Positions 18,445-27,788 of a DNA stretch of 64,000 bases are shown here, one piece after another. The notes beneath the pieces were generated by a model, which saw only the letters and a list, made by a program, of their open reading frames with translations, was not told the DNA's origin and ran no database searches. Made by a program: the position numbers and the translations under genes. This DNA comes from Hyphomicrobiales bacterium (lineage in GTDB: Bacteria; Pseudomonadota; Alphaproteobacteria; Rhizobiales; Beijerinckiaceae), in assembly GCA_019247605.1 (NCBI GenBank), contig JAFBAS010000074.1:1-64000 (forward strand), written 5' to 3'. The stretch's first letter is position 1; the number at the start of each line of letters is the position of its first letter.

Positions 18445-18478
18445 GGCGCCTGGCCTCGAGCGCGCGTCGCGGGTGAGG

Positions 18479-19222
18479 TCAGCGCGGCATGAACCCTGTT
18501 CGTAGGGCATGGGCCCATTCGTCGCGCCCGTTCCCTTCGGCCCGACGCGCCGCCTCCTCGAAAGGGTAGGTGACCGCGATGAAATCGACGGTGAGGCCGC
18601 GCTTGCGGCTTTCCTCCAGAACTGCGTAGCGCGCATGTGGGGTGCCCGCCTCCGATACGTGCGCGGGCGGGCCCGCATCATCATAAGCCGGACTGCCGAC
18701 ACTTCCCGGGTTCAAGATCAAGGCACCGTTCGCAAGCCTCACGAGATCGGCGCGGTGGCTGTGGCCGCAGAGCACGATCTTTGCTTCTGCCGAACCGAGC
18801 CTGGTGCTGATCCCGTCCACTGTATCTCGCAGGAGACGCCCATGTACGACTTCCTCGATGAGATAGAGGTCATCTCGCGCCGGCGTCCCGTGGCAGGCAA
18901 GGACACCCGGCGCGATGAAGCGCGTCATTGGGAGCTCGCCCAAAGCGGCCCGCTGCTCCTTGGTGAGTTCTCGAAGGGCGAAGCGGTCCGAAGGCCCCAT
19001 TTCCCCCGGCGGGAGCTCTGCGACCTGCCGGTCGTGATTGCCCCGCACCGTGAGCGCGTCGAGCCGCGAAAGCCGCTCCAAGGTCTCGCGCGGCCATAGA
19101 GGGCCGCAGGCGCAATCTCCAAGATCCACGATGAGATCGGCGCCGCGACGCTCCAGGTCCGCAAGAACCGCCTCGAGTGCCGGGAGGTTCCCGTGAACGT
19201 CGGCAATGATCGCGATGCGCAT
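18479..19222 (-). CDS. Metallophosphoesterase (YfcE/ApaH-like)
   Basis: Calcineurin-like phosphoesterase of 247 residues. The metal ligands read out in order: DVHGN (residues 8-12, IIADVHGNLPALE), DLGDCACGP, RGNHDRQ, CHGTP and GHSHRADL, followed by NPGSVGSPAYDD, the usual pattern for small bacterial phosphodiesterases of the YfcE/MJ0936 type. It likely hydrolyses phosphodiesters or nucleotides in the cytoplasm; the substrate is unknown. The start at 19222 gives MRIAIIADVHGN as in relatives; a longer in-frame start at 19303 adds 27 unlike residues. It stands alone, convergent with the GyrI-like gene. Confidence 0.93.
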   Translation of the reverse strand: MRIAIIADVHGNLPALEAVLADLERRGADLIVDLGDCACGPLWPRETLERLSRLDALTVRGNHDRQVAELPPGEMGPSDRFALRELTKEQRAALGELPMTRFIAPGVLACHGTPARDDLYLIEEVVHGRLLRDTVDGISTRLGSAEAKIVLCGHSHRADLVRLANGALILNPGSVGSPAYDDAGPPAHVSEAGTPHARYAVLEESRKRGLTVDFIAVTYPFEEAARRAEGNGRDEWAHALRTGFMPR

Positions 19223-19422
19223 GCGACTTTCTACTTCGTTTCTCGTTATCGAAGTCTCGTGGCCAGTTTTGCAGGTTGAACTCGACGTGGCATCATGAAT
19301 CATCGAGCGAAGAAGTCGAACCCGACATCGGGTGCGCTACGCCATTGAAAAACGCCCACGCAAGCGGCAGAACATCTTACAAACGGTCATCCTTGCGCCA
19401 TCATCCACCATCGGGATAGTTC

Positions 19423-22101
19423 ATGACGAAATGGGTTTACGGCTTCGGCGACGGAAAGGCCGAGGGAGACGCCAATATGCGCGATCTCCTCGGGGGCAAA
19501 GGCGCCAACCTCGCGGAAATGTCGAACCTCGGCCTTCCGGTGCCGCCCGGCTTCACCATCACGACCGAAGTGTGCACCTATTTCTACGCCCATGGACGTC
19601 AATATCCGCAAGACCTCGAAGCCGAGATCGACGCCGCCTTGGCGCATGTGGGCAAGCTTACCGGGCGCGCTTTCGGCGACGCGGATCGACCCCTCCTCGT
19701 CTCGGTGCGCTCGGGTGCGCGCGCCTCGATGCCCGGGATGATGGACACGATCCTGAACCTCGGGCTCAATGACAAAGCCGTCGAGGCACTGGCGCGCGAA
19801 GCAGGCGATGCGCGCTTTGCCTATGACAGCTACCGGCGCTTCATTCAGATGTATTCGGCCGTGGTGCTCGGCCTCGAGCACCACCTATTCGAGGATGCGC
19901 TCGAAGAGCTGAAGTCGAGCCGAGGCCACGTCCAGGACACCGATCTCACGGCGCAAGATTGGAAGGGGCTGGCGAAGAGCTATCTTTCGCTCGTGGAACG
20001 GGAGAGCGGCAAGGCCTTTCCGCAAGACCCGCGCCGACAGCTCTGGGGTGCAATCGGGGCGGTGTTCGGCTCCTGGATGAACGCGCGAGCCATCAAATAT
20101 CGTGAGCTGCACGCAATCCCGGAGAGCTGGGGCACCGCCGTCAACGTGCAGGCCATGGTGTTCGGCAATATGGGCGAAACCTCCGCGACCGGAGTCGCCT
20201 TCACGCGCAACCCCTCGACGGGCGAGGCCAGGCTTTACGGCGAGTTCCTGATCAACGCCCAGGGCGAGGACGTGGTCGCGGGCATCCGCACGCCGCAAAA
20301 CCTCACGGAAGCGGCACGCGAAGAGGCGAGGACGGATAAGCCTTCGTTAGAGAGAGCGATGCCGTCTGCTTTCGCCGAATTCAAGCGCATCAGCGAGGTG
20401 CTCGAGCAGCATTATCGCGACATGCAGGACATGGAGTTCACGATTGAGCGCGGCAAGCTCTGGATGCTGCAGACACGCAACGGCAAGCGCACCACGAGGG
20501 CAGCCCTGAAGGTCGCCGTCGATATGACGAATGAAGGGCTGATCTCACGGAAGGAGGCCGTGCAGCGCATCGATCCGATGTCGCTCGACCAGCTCCTCCA
20601 TCCGACCATCGATCCGAACGCGGAACGCAAATTGCTCGGCACCGGGCTTCCGGCTTCGCCGGGAGCCGCGTCCGGCGAAATCGTGCTCACCTCCGAAGAA
20701 GCCGAGAATGCCAAAGCGGGGGGCCGCAAGGTGATCTTGGTGCGTGTCGAAACGAGCCCCGAGGACATCCACGGGATGCATGCGGCCGAAGGCATTCTGA
20801 CGGCACGGGGCGGCATGACCTCTCACGCCGCGGTCGTGGCGCGCGGCATGGGAAAACCCTGCGTCTCGGGTTTCGGAGCTCTCCGGATCGATCCGGCGAA
20901 GAGCACGCTGAGCGTCGGCAAATCGGTCCTGAAGGCAGGGGACGTGATCACGATCGACGGCTCGACCGGACAGGTGCTGCAAGGCAAGATCGCGATGCTC
21001 GAGCCGGAGCTCTCGGGCGATTTCGCGGAGCTGATGAGCTGGGCCGACGAGGCACGCCGCCTCAAGGTCAGAGCCAATGCCGACACGCCTCTCGACGCGC
21101 AGACGGCGCGCCGCTTCGGCGCGGAGGGAATAGGCCTTTGTCGCACCGAGCACATGTTTTTCGACGAGGGTCGTATCGTGGCGGTGCGCGAGATGATCCT
21201 CGCCGACGACGAGAAGGGACGGCGTGGCGCGCTCGCCAAGCTCCTGCCGATGCAACGGGGCGATTTCGTCGAACTTTTCACGATCATGTCGGGGCTTCCC
21301 GTCACCATCCGCCTCCTCGATCCGCCGCTGCATGAATTCCTGCCGCATACGGATGAGGAGATGAAGGAGGTGGCCGCGGCGCTCGGCAGCTCCGTCGAGA
21401 AGCTCCGCCGGCGCGCCCAGGAGCTCAGTGAGTTCAACCCGATGCTCGGCTTTCGAGGGTGCCGCTTGGCTATCGCCTATCCCGAGATCGCCGAAATGCA
21501 GGCACGCGCCATCTTCGAGGCTGCGGTCGAGGCCGCGGCGAAGACGGACGCGCCCGTGAGGCCCGAGATCATGGTGCCGCTGGTCATGACGCGGATGGAG
21601 TTCGACCTTGTGAAGGCGCGCATCGATGCCATGGCAAACGCCGTCGCGGCCGAGCGCAAGGCCAAGCTGTCCTACGACGTCGGAACGATGATCGAGTTGC
21701 CGCGCGCCGCGCTCCTTTCGGGTGAGATCGCGCAAAGCGCCGAGTTTTTCTCCTTCGGAACCAACGATCTCACCCAGACGACGCTCGGCATCTCGCGCGA
21801 CGATGCCGGCTCTTTCCTCGGCACCTACACGGCCAAGGGAATCCTTCCTGCCGACCCCTTCGTGACGCTCGATCAGGATGGTGTCGGTGAGCTCGTCCGC
21901 CTTGCGGCCGCCCGGGGGCGCGAGGCTCGCCCCGGCATCAAACTCGGCATCTGCGGAGAACATGGGGGAGACCCTGCCTCGGTGGCCTTTTGCGAGCGCA
22001 CCGGGCTCGATTACGTTTCGTGCTCACCCTATCGCTTGCCGATCGCGCGCCTCGCCGCGGCCCAGGCCGCTCTCGGCGCGATCGCTACGACGGAAGGGTA
22101 A
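19423..22101 (+). CDS. ppdK: Pyruvate, phosphate dikinase
   Basis: Enzyme of 892 residues that interconverts pyruvate, ATP and phosphate with PEP, AMP and PPi. The N-terminal nucleotide domain begins WVYGFGDGKAEGD and LLGGKGANLAEM. The phospho-carrier histidine lies in GGMTSHAAVVARGMG near residue 465. The C-terminal PEP/pyruvate domain has GLCRTEHMFF, the Arg in GFRGCRL, SFGTNDLTQTT and the catalytic cysteine in GICGEHGGDP. Length agrees with the family (870-890). It is the usual gluconeogenic or glycolytic switch in Hyphomicrobiales. It is monocistronic and followed convergently by a DUF465 gene seven bases after its stop. Confidence 0.98.
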   Translation: MTKWVYGFGDGKAEGDANMRDLLGGKGANLAEMSNLGLPVPPGFTITTEVCTYFYAHGRQYPQDLEAEIDAALAHVGKLTGRAFGDADRPLLVSVRSGARASMPGMMDTILNLGLNDKAVEALAREAGDARFAYDSYRRFIQMYSAVVLGLEHHLFEDALEELKSSRGHVQDTDLTAQDWKGLAKSYLSLVERESGKAFPQDPRRQLWGAIGAVFGSWMNARAIKYRELHAIPESWGTAVNVQAMVFGNMGETSATGVAFTRNPSTGEARLYGEFLINAQGEDVVAGIRTPQNLTEAAREEARTDKPSLERAMPSAFAEFKRISEVLEQHYRDMQDMEFTIERGKLWMLQTRNGKRTTRAALKVAVDMTNEGLISRKEAVQRIDPMSLDQLLHPTIDPNAERKLLGTGLPASPGAASGEIVLTSEEAENAKAGGRKVILVRVETSPEDIHGMHAAEGILTARGGMTSHAAVVARGMGKPCVSGFGALRIDPAKSTLSVGKSVLKAGDVITIDGSTGQVLQGKIAMLEPELSGDFAELMSWADEARRLKVRANADTPLDAQTARRFGAEGIGLCRTEHMFFDEGRIVAVREMILADDEKGRRGALAKLLPMQRGDFVELFTIMSGLPVTIRLLDPPLHEFLPHTDEEMKEVAAALGSSVEKLRRRAQELSEFNPMLGFRGCRLAIAYPEIAEMQARAIFEAAVEAAAKTDAPVRPEIMVPLVMTRMEFDLVKARIDAMANAVAAERKAKLSYDVGTMIELPRAALLSGEIAQSAEFFSFGTNDLTQTTLGISRDDAGSFLGTYTAKGILPADPFVTLDQDGVGELVRLAAARGREARPGIKLGICGEHGGDPASVAFCERTGLDYVSCSPYRLPIARLAAAQAALGAIATTEG

Positions 22102-22108
22102 TGGAGCG

Positions 22109-22294
22109 TCAGCGCGAGGTCTTCCGCTCCTCTTGGCGCAGCTTTTCCAACTCGTCCTTCAACTGCAATTTCCGGCGTTTCAACTCGGCGAGCTCAAGAT
22201 CGTCGATGCTGGGATGTTGTCTGGCTTCCGAAATCTTGTCCTTCAACGACCGGTATTTGCGTTCGATCTGGTCGAGGTGGGGAGTCACTGTCAT
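22109..22294 (-). CDS. DUF465 / YdcH family small coiled-coil protein A
   Basis: Small charged protein of 61 residues, predicted to be one helical hairpin: HLDQIERKYRSLKDKI then a turn and DDLELAELKRRKLQLKDE. The phrase ELAELKRRKLQLKDEL is the DUF465 signature (LKKRKLxLKDxI). The ATG at 22294 is chosen because GGAGGTG lies at the right distance before it; the in-frame ATG at 22306 lacks one. The role of DUF465 proteins is not known. It faces away from a second DUF465 gene about 460 bases off, a paralogous pair that is common in alphaproteobacteria. Confidence 0.9.
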   Translation of the reverse strand: MTVTPHLDQIERKYRSLKDKISEARQHPSIDDLELAELKRRKLQLKDELEKLRQEERKTSR

Positions 22295-22755
22295 CGGCAC
22301 CTCCATGTGTACCCGATAACAAGGAGGGTGACACAGCTTCCGTTCCCAGGGAAGGGGTGAAAGGTTAACCGAGGCGCCATCCACAACTGTGAGCGACGGC
22401 TCGAGCAGGAACCCGCTCCCCCTTTCGCGACCCCTTGCCTTAAAGGGGGCCGCTGCGAGCGCCATAGTCGAGACACGCCGGTTGGGCGTTTTCGTGCTAA
22501 TATGCGTCGTTCGCGGCCAAAGTACGCGGGCGCCGCCGCTTTTGTGTCGTCGCTCGCCCAGGGGTTGTCGCTGCTGGCGCGAGGGATGGTTTCTTGCCGG
22601 CCCGCTCGGGGGCGCCATCGCGCGCGCTGGGCTGGCCCGACGGAGGATGCCTCGCCGGCGGCGGCAATGGCGAAACGACACGGGCGGCGCGATCCTTCGA
22701 CGGCCTGAAGCCCCTGGCTGGGCTACGGACGGCGGGCGCGAGGAGGTGGTGACGG
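22295..22755. other. Divergent intergenic region between two DUF465 genes
   Basis: About 460 bases holding the promoters of both DUF465 genes. Overlapping open frames here are proline/arginine-rich shadows without start-site support. No RNA gene or repeat was recognised, though the length leaves room for an unrecognised small RNA. Confidence 0.5.
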
Positions 22756-22974
22756 ATGGCAGAGGGCGCCGACAGTGCCAACCGGGAACAGCTCGAGGGC
22801 GAATTGGCCCGTTTGCGACAGGAGCACCGAGATCTCGACGCGGCGATCGAAGCCTTGCAGCGTTCCGCCGTCCACGATCAGTTGCAGCTCGCCAGGCTGA
22901 AGAAACGCAAGCTTGCCTTGCGCGACCGGATCGGCCAGATCAACGACGCACTCACCCCAGACATCATCGCCTGA
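22756..22974 (+). CDS. DUF465 / YdcH family small coiled-coil protein B
   Basis: Protein of 72 residues, all predicted helix: ELARLRQEHRDLDAAIEAL, then QLQLARLKKRKLALRDRIGQIND. The LKKRKLALRDRI stretch is the DUF465 signature and the DLDAAI segment is a second typical feature. The start has GAGGAGG ten bases upstream. It precedes purE by 170 bases on the same strand. Members are small cytosolic coiled-coil proteins without assigned role. This and the divergent gene at 22109 are paralogues with about one third of residues shared in the C-terminal helix, by eye. Confidence 0.9.
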   Translation: MAEGADSANREQLEGELARLRQEHRDLDAAIEALQRSAVHDQLQLARLKKRKLALRDRIGQINDALTPDIIA

Positions 22975-23144
22975 GCGTGAGCGCCGCCCTTCTCGCTGTC
23001 ATGCTGGTCCCGGCAACCCATGTCACTTCGAGCGTTCCAGGACAACGGCTCTTTGTAGCCAACCGCGCCGGCCGTGCGGTTACGTAAGGCAGACGAAGAA
23101 GGACGCCTAATTCCGCGGCCGGCAGGCCGAAAAGGTCAGGACCG

Positions 23145-23642
23145 ATGCCCAAGCCCACCCCTCCCGTCGCGATCCTCATGGGCAGCCAGTCCGATTGGGA
23201 GACGATGCGCCATTGCGCCGAGACATTGGACGAGCTCGAGATCGCCCATGAAGCGCGCATCGTGTCGGCGCATCGCACGCCCGAGCGGCTCTACGACTTC
23301 GCGAAATCCGCAAGGCAGCGGGGCTTCAAGGTCATCATCGCGGGCGCGGGCGGCGCGGCCCACCTGCCGGGCATGACCGCTTCGCTCACCCGGCTCCCCG
23401 TGCTTGGAGTGCCGGTGGAATCAAAAGCGCTTTCAGGCCTCGACAGCCTCTGCTCGATCGTGCAGATGCCTGGCGGAATCCCGGTCGGCACGCTTGCCAT
23501 CGGCAAGCCCGGCGCCATCAACGCCGCTTTGTTTGCGGCCGCCATCCTGGCGCTTTCCGACCCGAAGCTTGACCGGCGTCTCGAGGCGTTTCGCCTTTCG
23601 CGCACGCGCGCGGTCGCCGAGCGCCCGAGCCTCAAGGCATGA
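23145..23642 (+). CDS. purE: 5-(carboxyamino)imidazole ribonucleotide mutase PurE
   Basis: Class I PurE of 165 residues that moves the carboxyl group of N5-CAIR to give CAIR in purine synthesis. The signature [10 protein letters not shown] at residues 12-21 (SDW binding the phosphate), SAHRTPERL (catalytic His) and [12 protein letters not shown] are all present, and [21 protein letters not shown] closes the active site. The length is the bacterial norm. The stop overlaps the purK start by an ATGA, so the two are translated together. Confidence 0.97.
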   Translation: MPKPTPPVAILMGSQSDWETMRHCAETLDELEIAHEARIVSAHRTPERLYDFAKSARQRGFKVIIAGAGGAAHLPGMTASLTRLPVLGVPVESKALSGLDSLCSIVQMPGGIPVGTLAIGKPGAINAALFAAAILALSDPKLDRRLEAFRLSRTRAVAERPSLKA

Positions 23643-24823
23643 CGCGGGCCAAAACGGCCGGGCGGCTCGAGCCCGGCGCGACGATCGGCATCCTGGGCGG
23701 AGGTCAACTGGGCCGCATGATCGCGCTGGCGGCAGCCGATTTCGGCCTCAAGACCGTGGTCTATGAGCCGGAAATCTCCGGGCCGGCTGCGCAAGTGACG
23801 AACCAGCACATGGCCGGCGCCTACGGCGATGAAGCGCGGCTTTCAGCTTTCGCGGCTCGCGTCGACGTGATCACCTACGAATTCGAGAACGTGCCGGCGG
23901 AAACGGTCGCTTTTCTCGCCGAGTTGAAACCCGTCCGTCCTGGCGGGCGCCTCCTCGCGGTGGCGCAGGATCGTTGGCTCGAAAAGTCGTTTTTTGCGGA
24001 GCGCGGCATTGCGACTGCTCCTTCCGCGCGCGTCGACACGCTGGGTGACCTGGAAAAGGCGGTCAAGACGATCGGCCCGCGCTCGATCCTGAAGACGCGC
24101 CGCTTCGGTTATGATGGCAAGGGCCAAGTTCGGATCGAGAAAAGAGCGGAGCTCGCCTCGGCTTGGCGCGAGATCGGCGAAGCTCCGGCGATTCTCGAAG
24201 GCTTCGTCCCCTTCCGTCGCGAGGTCTCGGTGGTCGCCGCGCGCGGAATCGATGGCGCGTTCAGCGCTTTCGACCTTTGCGAGAACGAGCATCGCGACCA
24301 CATCCTGGCGCGTACCACGGTGCCTGCTCGGGTCGATCCGCGCACGGCGCAGGAGGCGATCGAGATCGCGCGGCGCACCGCGGAAGCCCTGGACGTGATC
24401 GGCGTGTTCGCGGTCGAGATGTTCGTGTGCGAAACGCACGGATGTGAGGCGCTCCTCGTGAACGAGATCGCGCCCCGCGTCCACAACACGGGTCATTGGA
24501 CGATCGAGGGCGCGGAGACTTCGCAATTTGCCCAGCATGTGAGAGCGATTTGCGGTTGGCCGCTCGGCGCGACGCGAAGGGAAGCCGCGCGCGTCGAGAT
24601 GGAAAATCTCATCGGCGCGGGAGCGCAGGAGTGGGCGCGCCTCGTCGAGGAGAAAGGCGCGTATCTTCATCTTTACGGCAAGGATGTCGCGGCACCCGGT
24701 CGCAAGATGGGCCATGTGACGCGGCTTTTCGGAAACGAGAAAGACACGCAAGACCGCCGGCGAGCTCGGCAAAAGGCGCGGCCGGCAGCTTTCGTCACCG
24801 ATGCCCCGACGAACGATCGCTGA
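23639..24823 (+). CDS. purK: 5-(carboxyamino)imidazole ribonucleotide synthase PurK
   Basis: ATP-grasp enzyme of 394 residues that makes N5-CAIR from AIR, bicarbonate and ATP, feeding PurE. It opens with [18 protein letters not shown], has the ATP-binding loops [14 protein letters not shown] and [17 protein letters not shown], and ends with the metal-binding part [16 protein letters not shown] and [17 protein letters not shown], all family signatures. The start overlaps purE. The last 20 residues are basic and not conserved-looking. In some relatives rpsU follows, but not here. Confidence 0.97.
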   Translation: MTRAKTAGRLEPGATIGILGGGQLGRMIALAAADFGLKTVVYEPEISGPAAQVTNQHMAGAYGDEARLSAFAARVDVITYEFENVPAETVAFLAELKPVRPGGRLLAVAQDRWLEKSFFAERGIATAPSARVDTLGDLEKAVKTIGPRSILKTRRFGYDGKGQVRIEKRAELASAWREIGEAPAILEGFVPFRREVSVVAARGIDGAFSAFDLCENEHRDHILARTTVPARVDPRTAQEAIEIARRTAEALDVIGVFAVEMFVCETHGCEALLVNEIAPRVHNTGHWTIEGAETSQFAQHVRAICGWPLGATRREAARVEMENLIGAGAQEWARLVEEKGAYLHLYGKDVAAPGRKMGHVTRLFGNEKDTQDRRRARQKARPAAFVTDAPTNDR

Positions 24824-24990
24824 CCGGGCTTCCGGTGGCGAGCGGACGCGATCGCCTTGCGACGCTCATGCTCGCCGAACTCGAGCACCCCGCCCGCCCA
24901 CGCTCGCCAATCTGAATAAGGATCAAAAAACGGAGTGCCGACCACGGTCCGAGGTGAAACGCTTACGATTTGTCGATTCGGAGCCGAACC

Positions 24991-25248
24991 ATGCCCTTCG
25001 CATCAAAGCTTGTCGCGATCGTCGTCTTCACCGGCGCGCTCGCGCCCCTCGAGCTTTATGCCCAAGCCGAGACGCAGGTCGATCCCTCTTGGAAAAAAGC
25101 CGCCGCGGATGGGGCACGACTCACCGGCAAGGAGCGCCTCGGCGAAAAGTGGAAGGACGAGCAGCGAGTCGACAATTGCAAGGTGCCGAAAGAGAAGCGA
25201 GGAGACAGGCCGCGCACGGACAGTTGCGCGCGGACGCCGAGCCGGTGA
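24991..25248 (+). CDS. Small secreted protein, unknown
   Basis: Protein of 85 residues with a convincing signal peptide: MPFASK, a hydrophobic core VAIVVFTGALAPL and an AQA cleavage site near residue 26. The mature part is short, charged and lysine-rich, with two cysteines (one in VDNCKVPKEKR and one in TDSCARTP) that could form a disulphide. A GGAG lies seven bases before the ATG. No homologue is recognised. It sits between purK and a convergent epimerase gene. Confidence 0.55.
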   Translation: MPFASKLVAIVVFTGALAPLELYAQAETQVDPSWKKAAADGARLTGKERLGEKWKDEQRVDNCKVPKEKRGDRPRTDSCARTPSR

Positions 25249-25327
25249 CCCTCGAGATCAACCGCGATAATCGCCGAGCTTGGGCCGCCCGGGGCGAGAG
25301 GAGCCGTCTTTTATCCGCACCTGTTTC

Positions 25328-26338
25328 TTATTTCCGGTCCGCCACCGAGAAGCCTTGCCAGAACGGGTCGCGATCATCGACGACGATGGTGTTTTGCCCG
25401 GTCACGCGCGCCCATCCCTCGATGGACGGGATGATGGCATCGAGCTCCCCCACCTTGGTGCGCCCCTCGATGCGCCCCGTGAACGTCGAGTTGATGATGC
25501 TTTCATGCACGAACTCGTCACCTTCGGTGAGCTTGCCCAACGCCGCGAGCTGCGCCATGCGCGCCGAGGTTCCCGTCCCGCAAGGCGAGCGATCGATGGC
25601 CTTGTCGCCGTAGAAGACGGCGTTTCGCGCGCTTGCACCCTTGGTCTTGGGCTCTCCAGTCCACATCACATGGGTGAGCTTGTCGATCGCGGGGTTCTCC
25701 GGATGGACGATCCTGTGGCGCGCATTGAAGGCAGAGCGAAGCTTCGGGCTCAAGCGAATGATGTCGGAGGGCTCGATCGCATCGAGCCCCGCGTAATTCG
25801 CCTGCTCTTCGACGATGGCGTAGAAATTGCCGCCATAAGCGACATCGACCGTAAGCTTGCCGATGCCCTCGACATCGACCTCGTAGCCGCGCCCGCGCAG
25901 GAAGGACGGCACATTCCTGATGCGCACGCTCTCAACATAAGGGCCGTTTTGCACATAGCGGGCTTCGACAAGCCCCGCCGGCGTGTCGAGCCGCAGCACG
26001 CCAGGTGTTTTTGGCGTGACGAGTCCGTTCTCGATGATCGTCGTCACCGTGCCGATCGTCCCATGGCCGCACATGGGCAGGCACCCCGACGTCTCGATGA
26101 ACAGGATGGCAACGTCGCAATCCTGCCTGAGCGGCGGGTAGAGGATGGAACCCGACATGATGTCGTGCCCGCGCGGCTCGAACATCAAGGCATTCCTGAT
26201 CCAATCGTGATTGGCGAGGAAATCCTGGCGGCGCTCGAACATCGTCGCGCCCTCGAGACGAGGGATCGAGCCGCCGGTCACCACCCGGACGGGATTTCCG
26301 CAAGTATGGCCATCGATGCAGAAAAAGGTCGCGCGCAT
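25328..26338 (-). CDS. Proline racemase-family enzyme, probable 4-hydroxyproline 2-epimerase
   Basis: Protein of 336 residues of the PLP-independent proline racemase family. Both catalytic cysteines are present, in LPMCGHGTIG (about residue 89) and DRSPCGTGTSAR (about 253), which argues for a racemase/epimerase and against the Thr-containing trans-3-hydroxyproline dehydratases. FFCIDGHTCGNPVRVV opens the protein as in 4-hydroxyproline 2-epimerases. It would convert trans-4-hydroxy-L-proline to cis-4-hydroxy-D-proline. A DHDPS-like gene 1.4 kb away could be the later deaminase of that pathway. It is divergent from frmA. Confidence 0.88.
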   Translation of the reverse strand: MRATFFCIDGHTCGNPVRVVTGGSIPRLEGATMFERRQDFLANHDWIRNALMFEPRGHDIMSGSILYPPLRQDCDVAILFIETSGCLPMCGHGTIGTVTTIIENGLVTPKTPGVLRLDTPAGLVEARYVQNGPYVESVRIRNVPSFLRGRGYEVDVEGIGKLTVDVAYGGNFYAIVEEQANYAGLDAIEPSDIIRLSPKLRSAFNARHRIVHPENPAIDKLTHVMWTGEPKTKGASARNAVFYGDKAIDRSPCGTGTSARMAQLAALGKLTEGDEFVHESIINSTFTGRIEGRTKVGELDAIIPSIEGWARVTGQNTIVVDDRDPFWQGFSVADRK

Positions 26339-26514
26339 GGCGCCGGGCTTTACAGGCAGGCGCCGGCGCTGTCACGCAAGGAGGACCTGCTTTTCGGAAT
26401 GGTCGAGCCTCGCAAATGAGTGGTTGCATCGGACGGGGTTCTGGAAAATGAGAAGGAGAGCGCGTCTCCACTCCCTGCGCTCGTGAGCTTTCCCTCGCTT
26501 GAAAAGGTGCACCG

Positions 26515-27627
26515 ATGAAGTCCCGCGCCGCCATCGCCTTCGAGGCCGGCAAGCCTCTCACGATCGGAACCGTCGAGCTCGACGGCCCGAAACCCGGCGA
26601 GGTCCTCGTCGAGATTGCAGCGACCGGCATCTGCCATACCGATGCCTATACGCTCTCGGGCGCCGATCCGGAGGGGCTGTTTCCCGCGATACTCGGCCAT
26701 GAAGGCGCCGGCATCGTGCGCGAGGTCGGTGCGGGCGTGACGACGCTGAAGCCCGGCGACCATGTCATCCCGCTCTACACACCCGAATGCCGCCAGTGCA
26801 AAACCTGTCTCTCGCGACGCTCGAATCTGTGCACCGCGATCCGCGCGACGCAAGGCAAGGGCGTGATGCCCGACGGCACGAGCCGCTTTCGCTGCGACGG
26901 CGATCCCGTCCTCCATTACATGGGCTGTTCGACTTTCGCGAACTTCACAGTGCTGCCGGAGATCGCGCTCGCAAAGGTGCGCGAGGACGCGCCCTTCGAC
27001 AAGATCTGCTATATCGGCTGCGGCGTCACCACGGGCATCGGCGCGGTGATCTACACGGCAAAGGTATGGCCCGGCGCCAATGTGGTCGTGTTCGGCCTCG
27101 GTGGCATCGGCCTCAACGTGATCCAGGGCGCCCGCATGGTGGGTGCCGACAAGATCATCGGCGTCGACCTCAATCCGGGAAAGCGCCCGATGGCCGAAAA
27201 GTTCGGCATGACGCATTTCGTCAATCCCGACGAGGTCGGCCGCGACAAGGTGGTGCAGGCGCTCGTCGATCTCACCGGCGGAGGTGCCGATTTCTCATTC
27301 GAATGCATCGGCAATGTACACACGATGCGCCAGGCGCTCGAATGCTGCCATCGAGGCTGGGGGGAATCGATCATCATCGGCGTCGCCGCCTCAGGCCAGG
27401 AGATCGCCACGCGGCCCTTCCAGCTCGTCACCGGCCGCGTGTGGAAGGGAACCGCCTTCGGCGGCGCGAGAGGGCGCACCGACGTGCCGAAGATCGTCGA
27501 CTGGTATATGGAGGGCAAGATCAATATCGACGATCTCATCACCCACACCCTGAGGCTCGACGAGATCAACACCGCCTTCGACCTCATGCATGAAGGCAAG
27601 TCGATCCGCTCGGTCGTGGTCTACTGA
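26515..27627 (+). CDS. frmA: S-(hydroxymethyl)glutathione dehydrogenase / class III alcohol dehydrogenase
   Basis: Zinc alcohol dehydrogenase of 370 residues that oxidises S-hydroxymethylglutathione (formaldehyde bound to glutathione) with NAD+. Catalytic zinc ligands are in [14 protein letters not shown] and [10 protein letters not shown] plus a later Cys ([13 protein letters not shown]); the structural zinc cluster is [17 protein letters not shown]. The NAD-binding glycines are in [15 protein letters not shown]. The stretch [17 protein letters not shown] and the end IRSVVVY are class III signatures. A typical start [14 protein letters not shown] follows AAAAGGTG. Probably formaldehyde detoxification; the usual FghA hydrolase is not in the window. 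Confidence 0.97.
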   Translation: MKSRAAIAFEAGKPLTIGTVELDGPKPGEVLVEIAATGICHTDAYTLSGADPEGLFPAILGHEGAGIVREVGAGVTTLKPGDHVIPLYTPECRQCKTCLSRRSNLCTAIRATQGKGVMPDGTSRFRCDGDPVLHYMGCSTFANFTVLPEIALAKVREDAPFDKICYIGCGVTTGIGAVIYTAKVWPGANVVVFGLGGIGLNVIQGARMVGADKIIGVDLNPGKRPMAEKFGMTHFVNPDEVGRDKVVQALVDLTGGGADFSFECIGNVHTMRQALECCHRGWGESIIIGVAASGQEIATRPFQLVTGRVWKGTAFGGARGRTDVPKIVDWYMEGKINIDDLITHTLRLDEINTAFDLMHEGKSIRSVVVY

Positions 27628-27740
27628 AGGCAAGCGGCGGACGTTCGTCGGCAAGGCCATCACGACCCTTGCGCGTAGAAAGTGAAGGCGTGGGTGCGCG
27701 CACCGAGTGCGCGCATGACGAAGTGGGAGCGTCTCTTTTT

Positions 27741-27772
27741 GTGCAAAACAAAGGTGTGGGCGCTCGCGCCCA
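27741..27772 (-). terminator. Candidate intrinsic terminator of the DHDPS-like gene
   Basis: A perfect 7-bp stem TGGGCGC/GCGCCCA (27757-27772) lies about 15 bases past the stop of the minus-strand DHDPS-like gene. In the minus-strand direction it is followed by a T-rich run (ACACCTTTGTTTTGC). It stands between convergent genes. Confidence 0.5.
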
Positions 27773-27788
27773 TGCCGCGGCGCGACGC

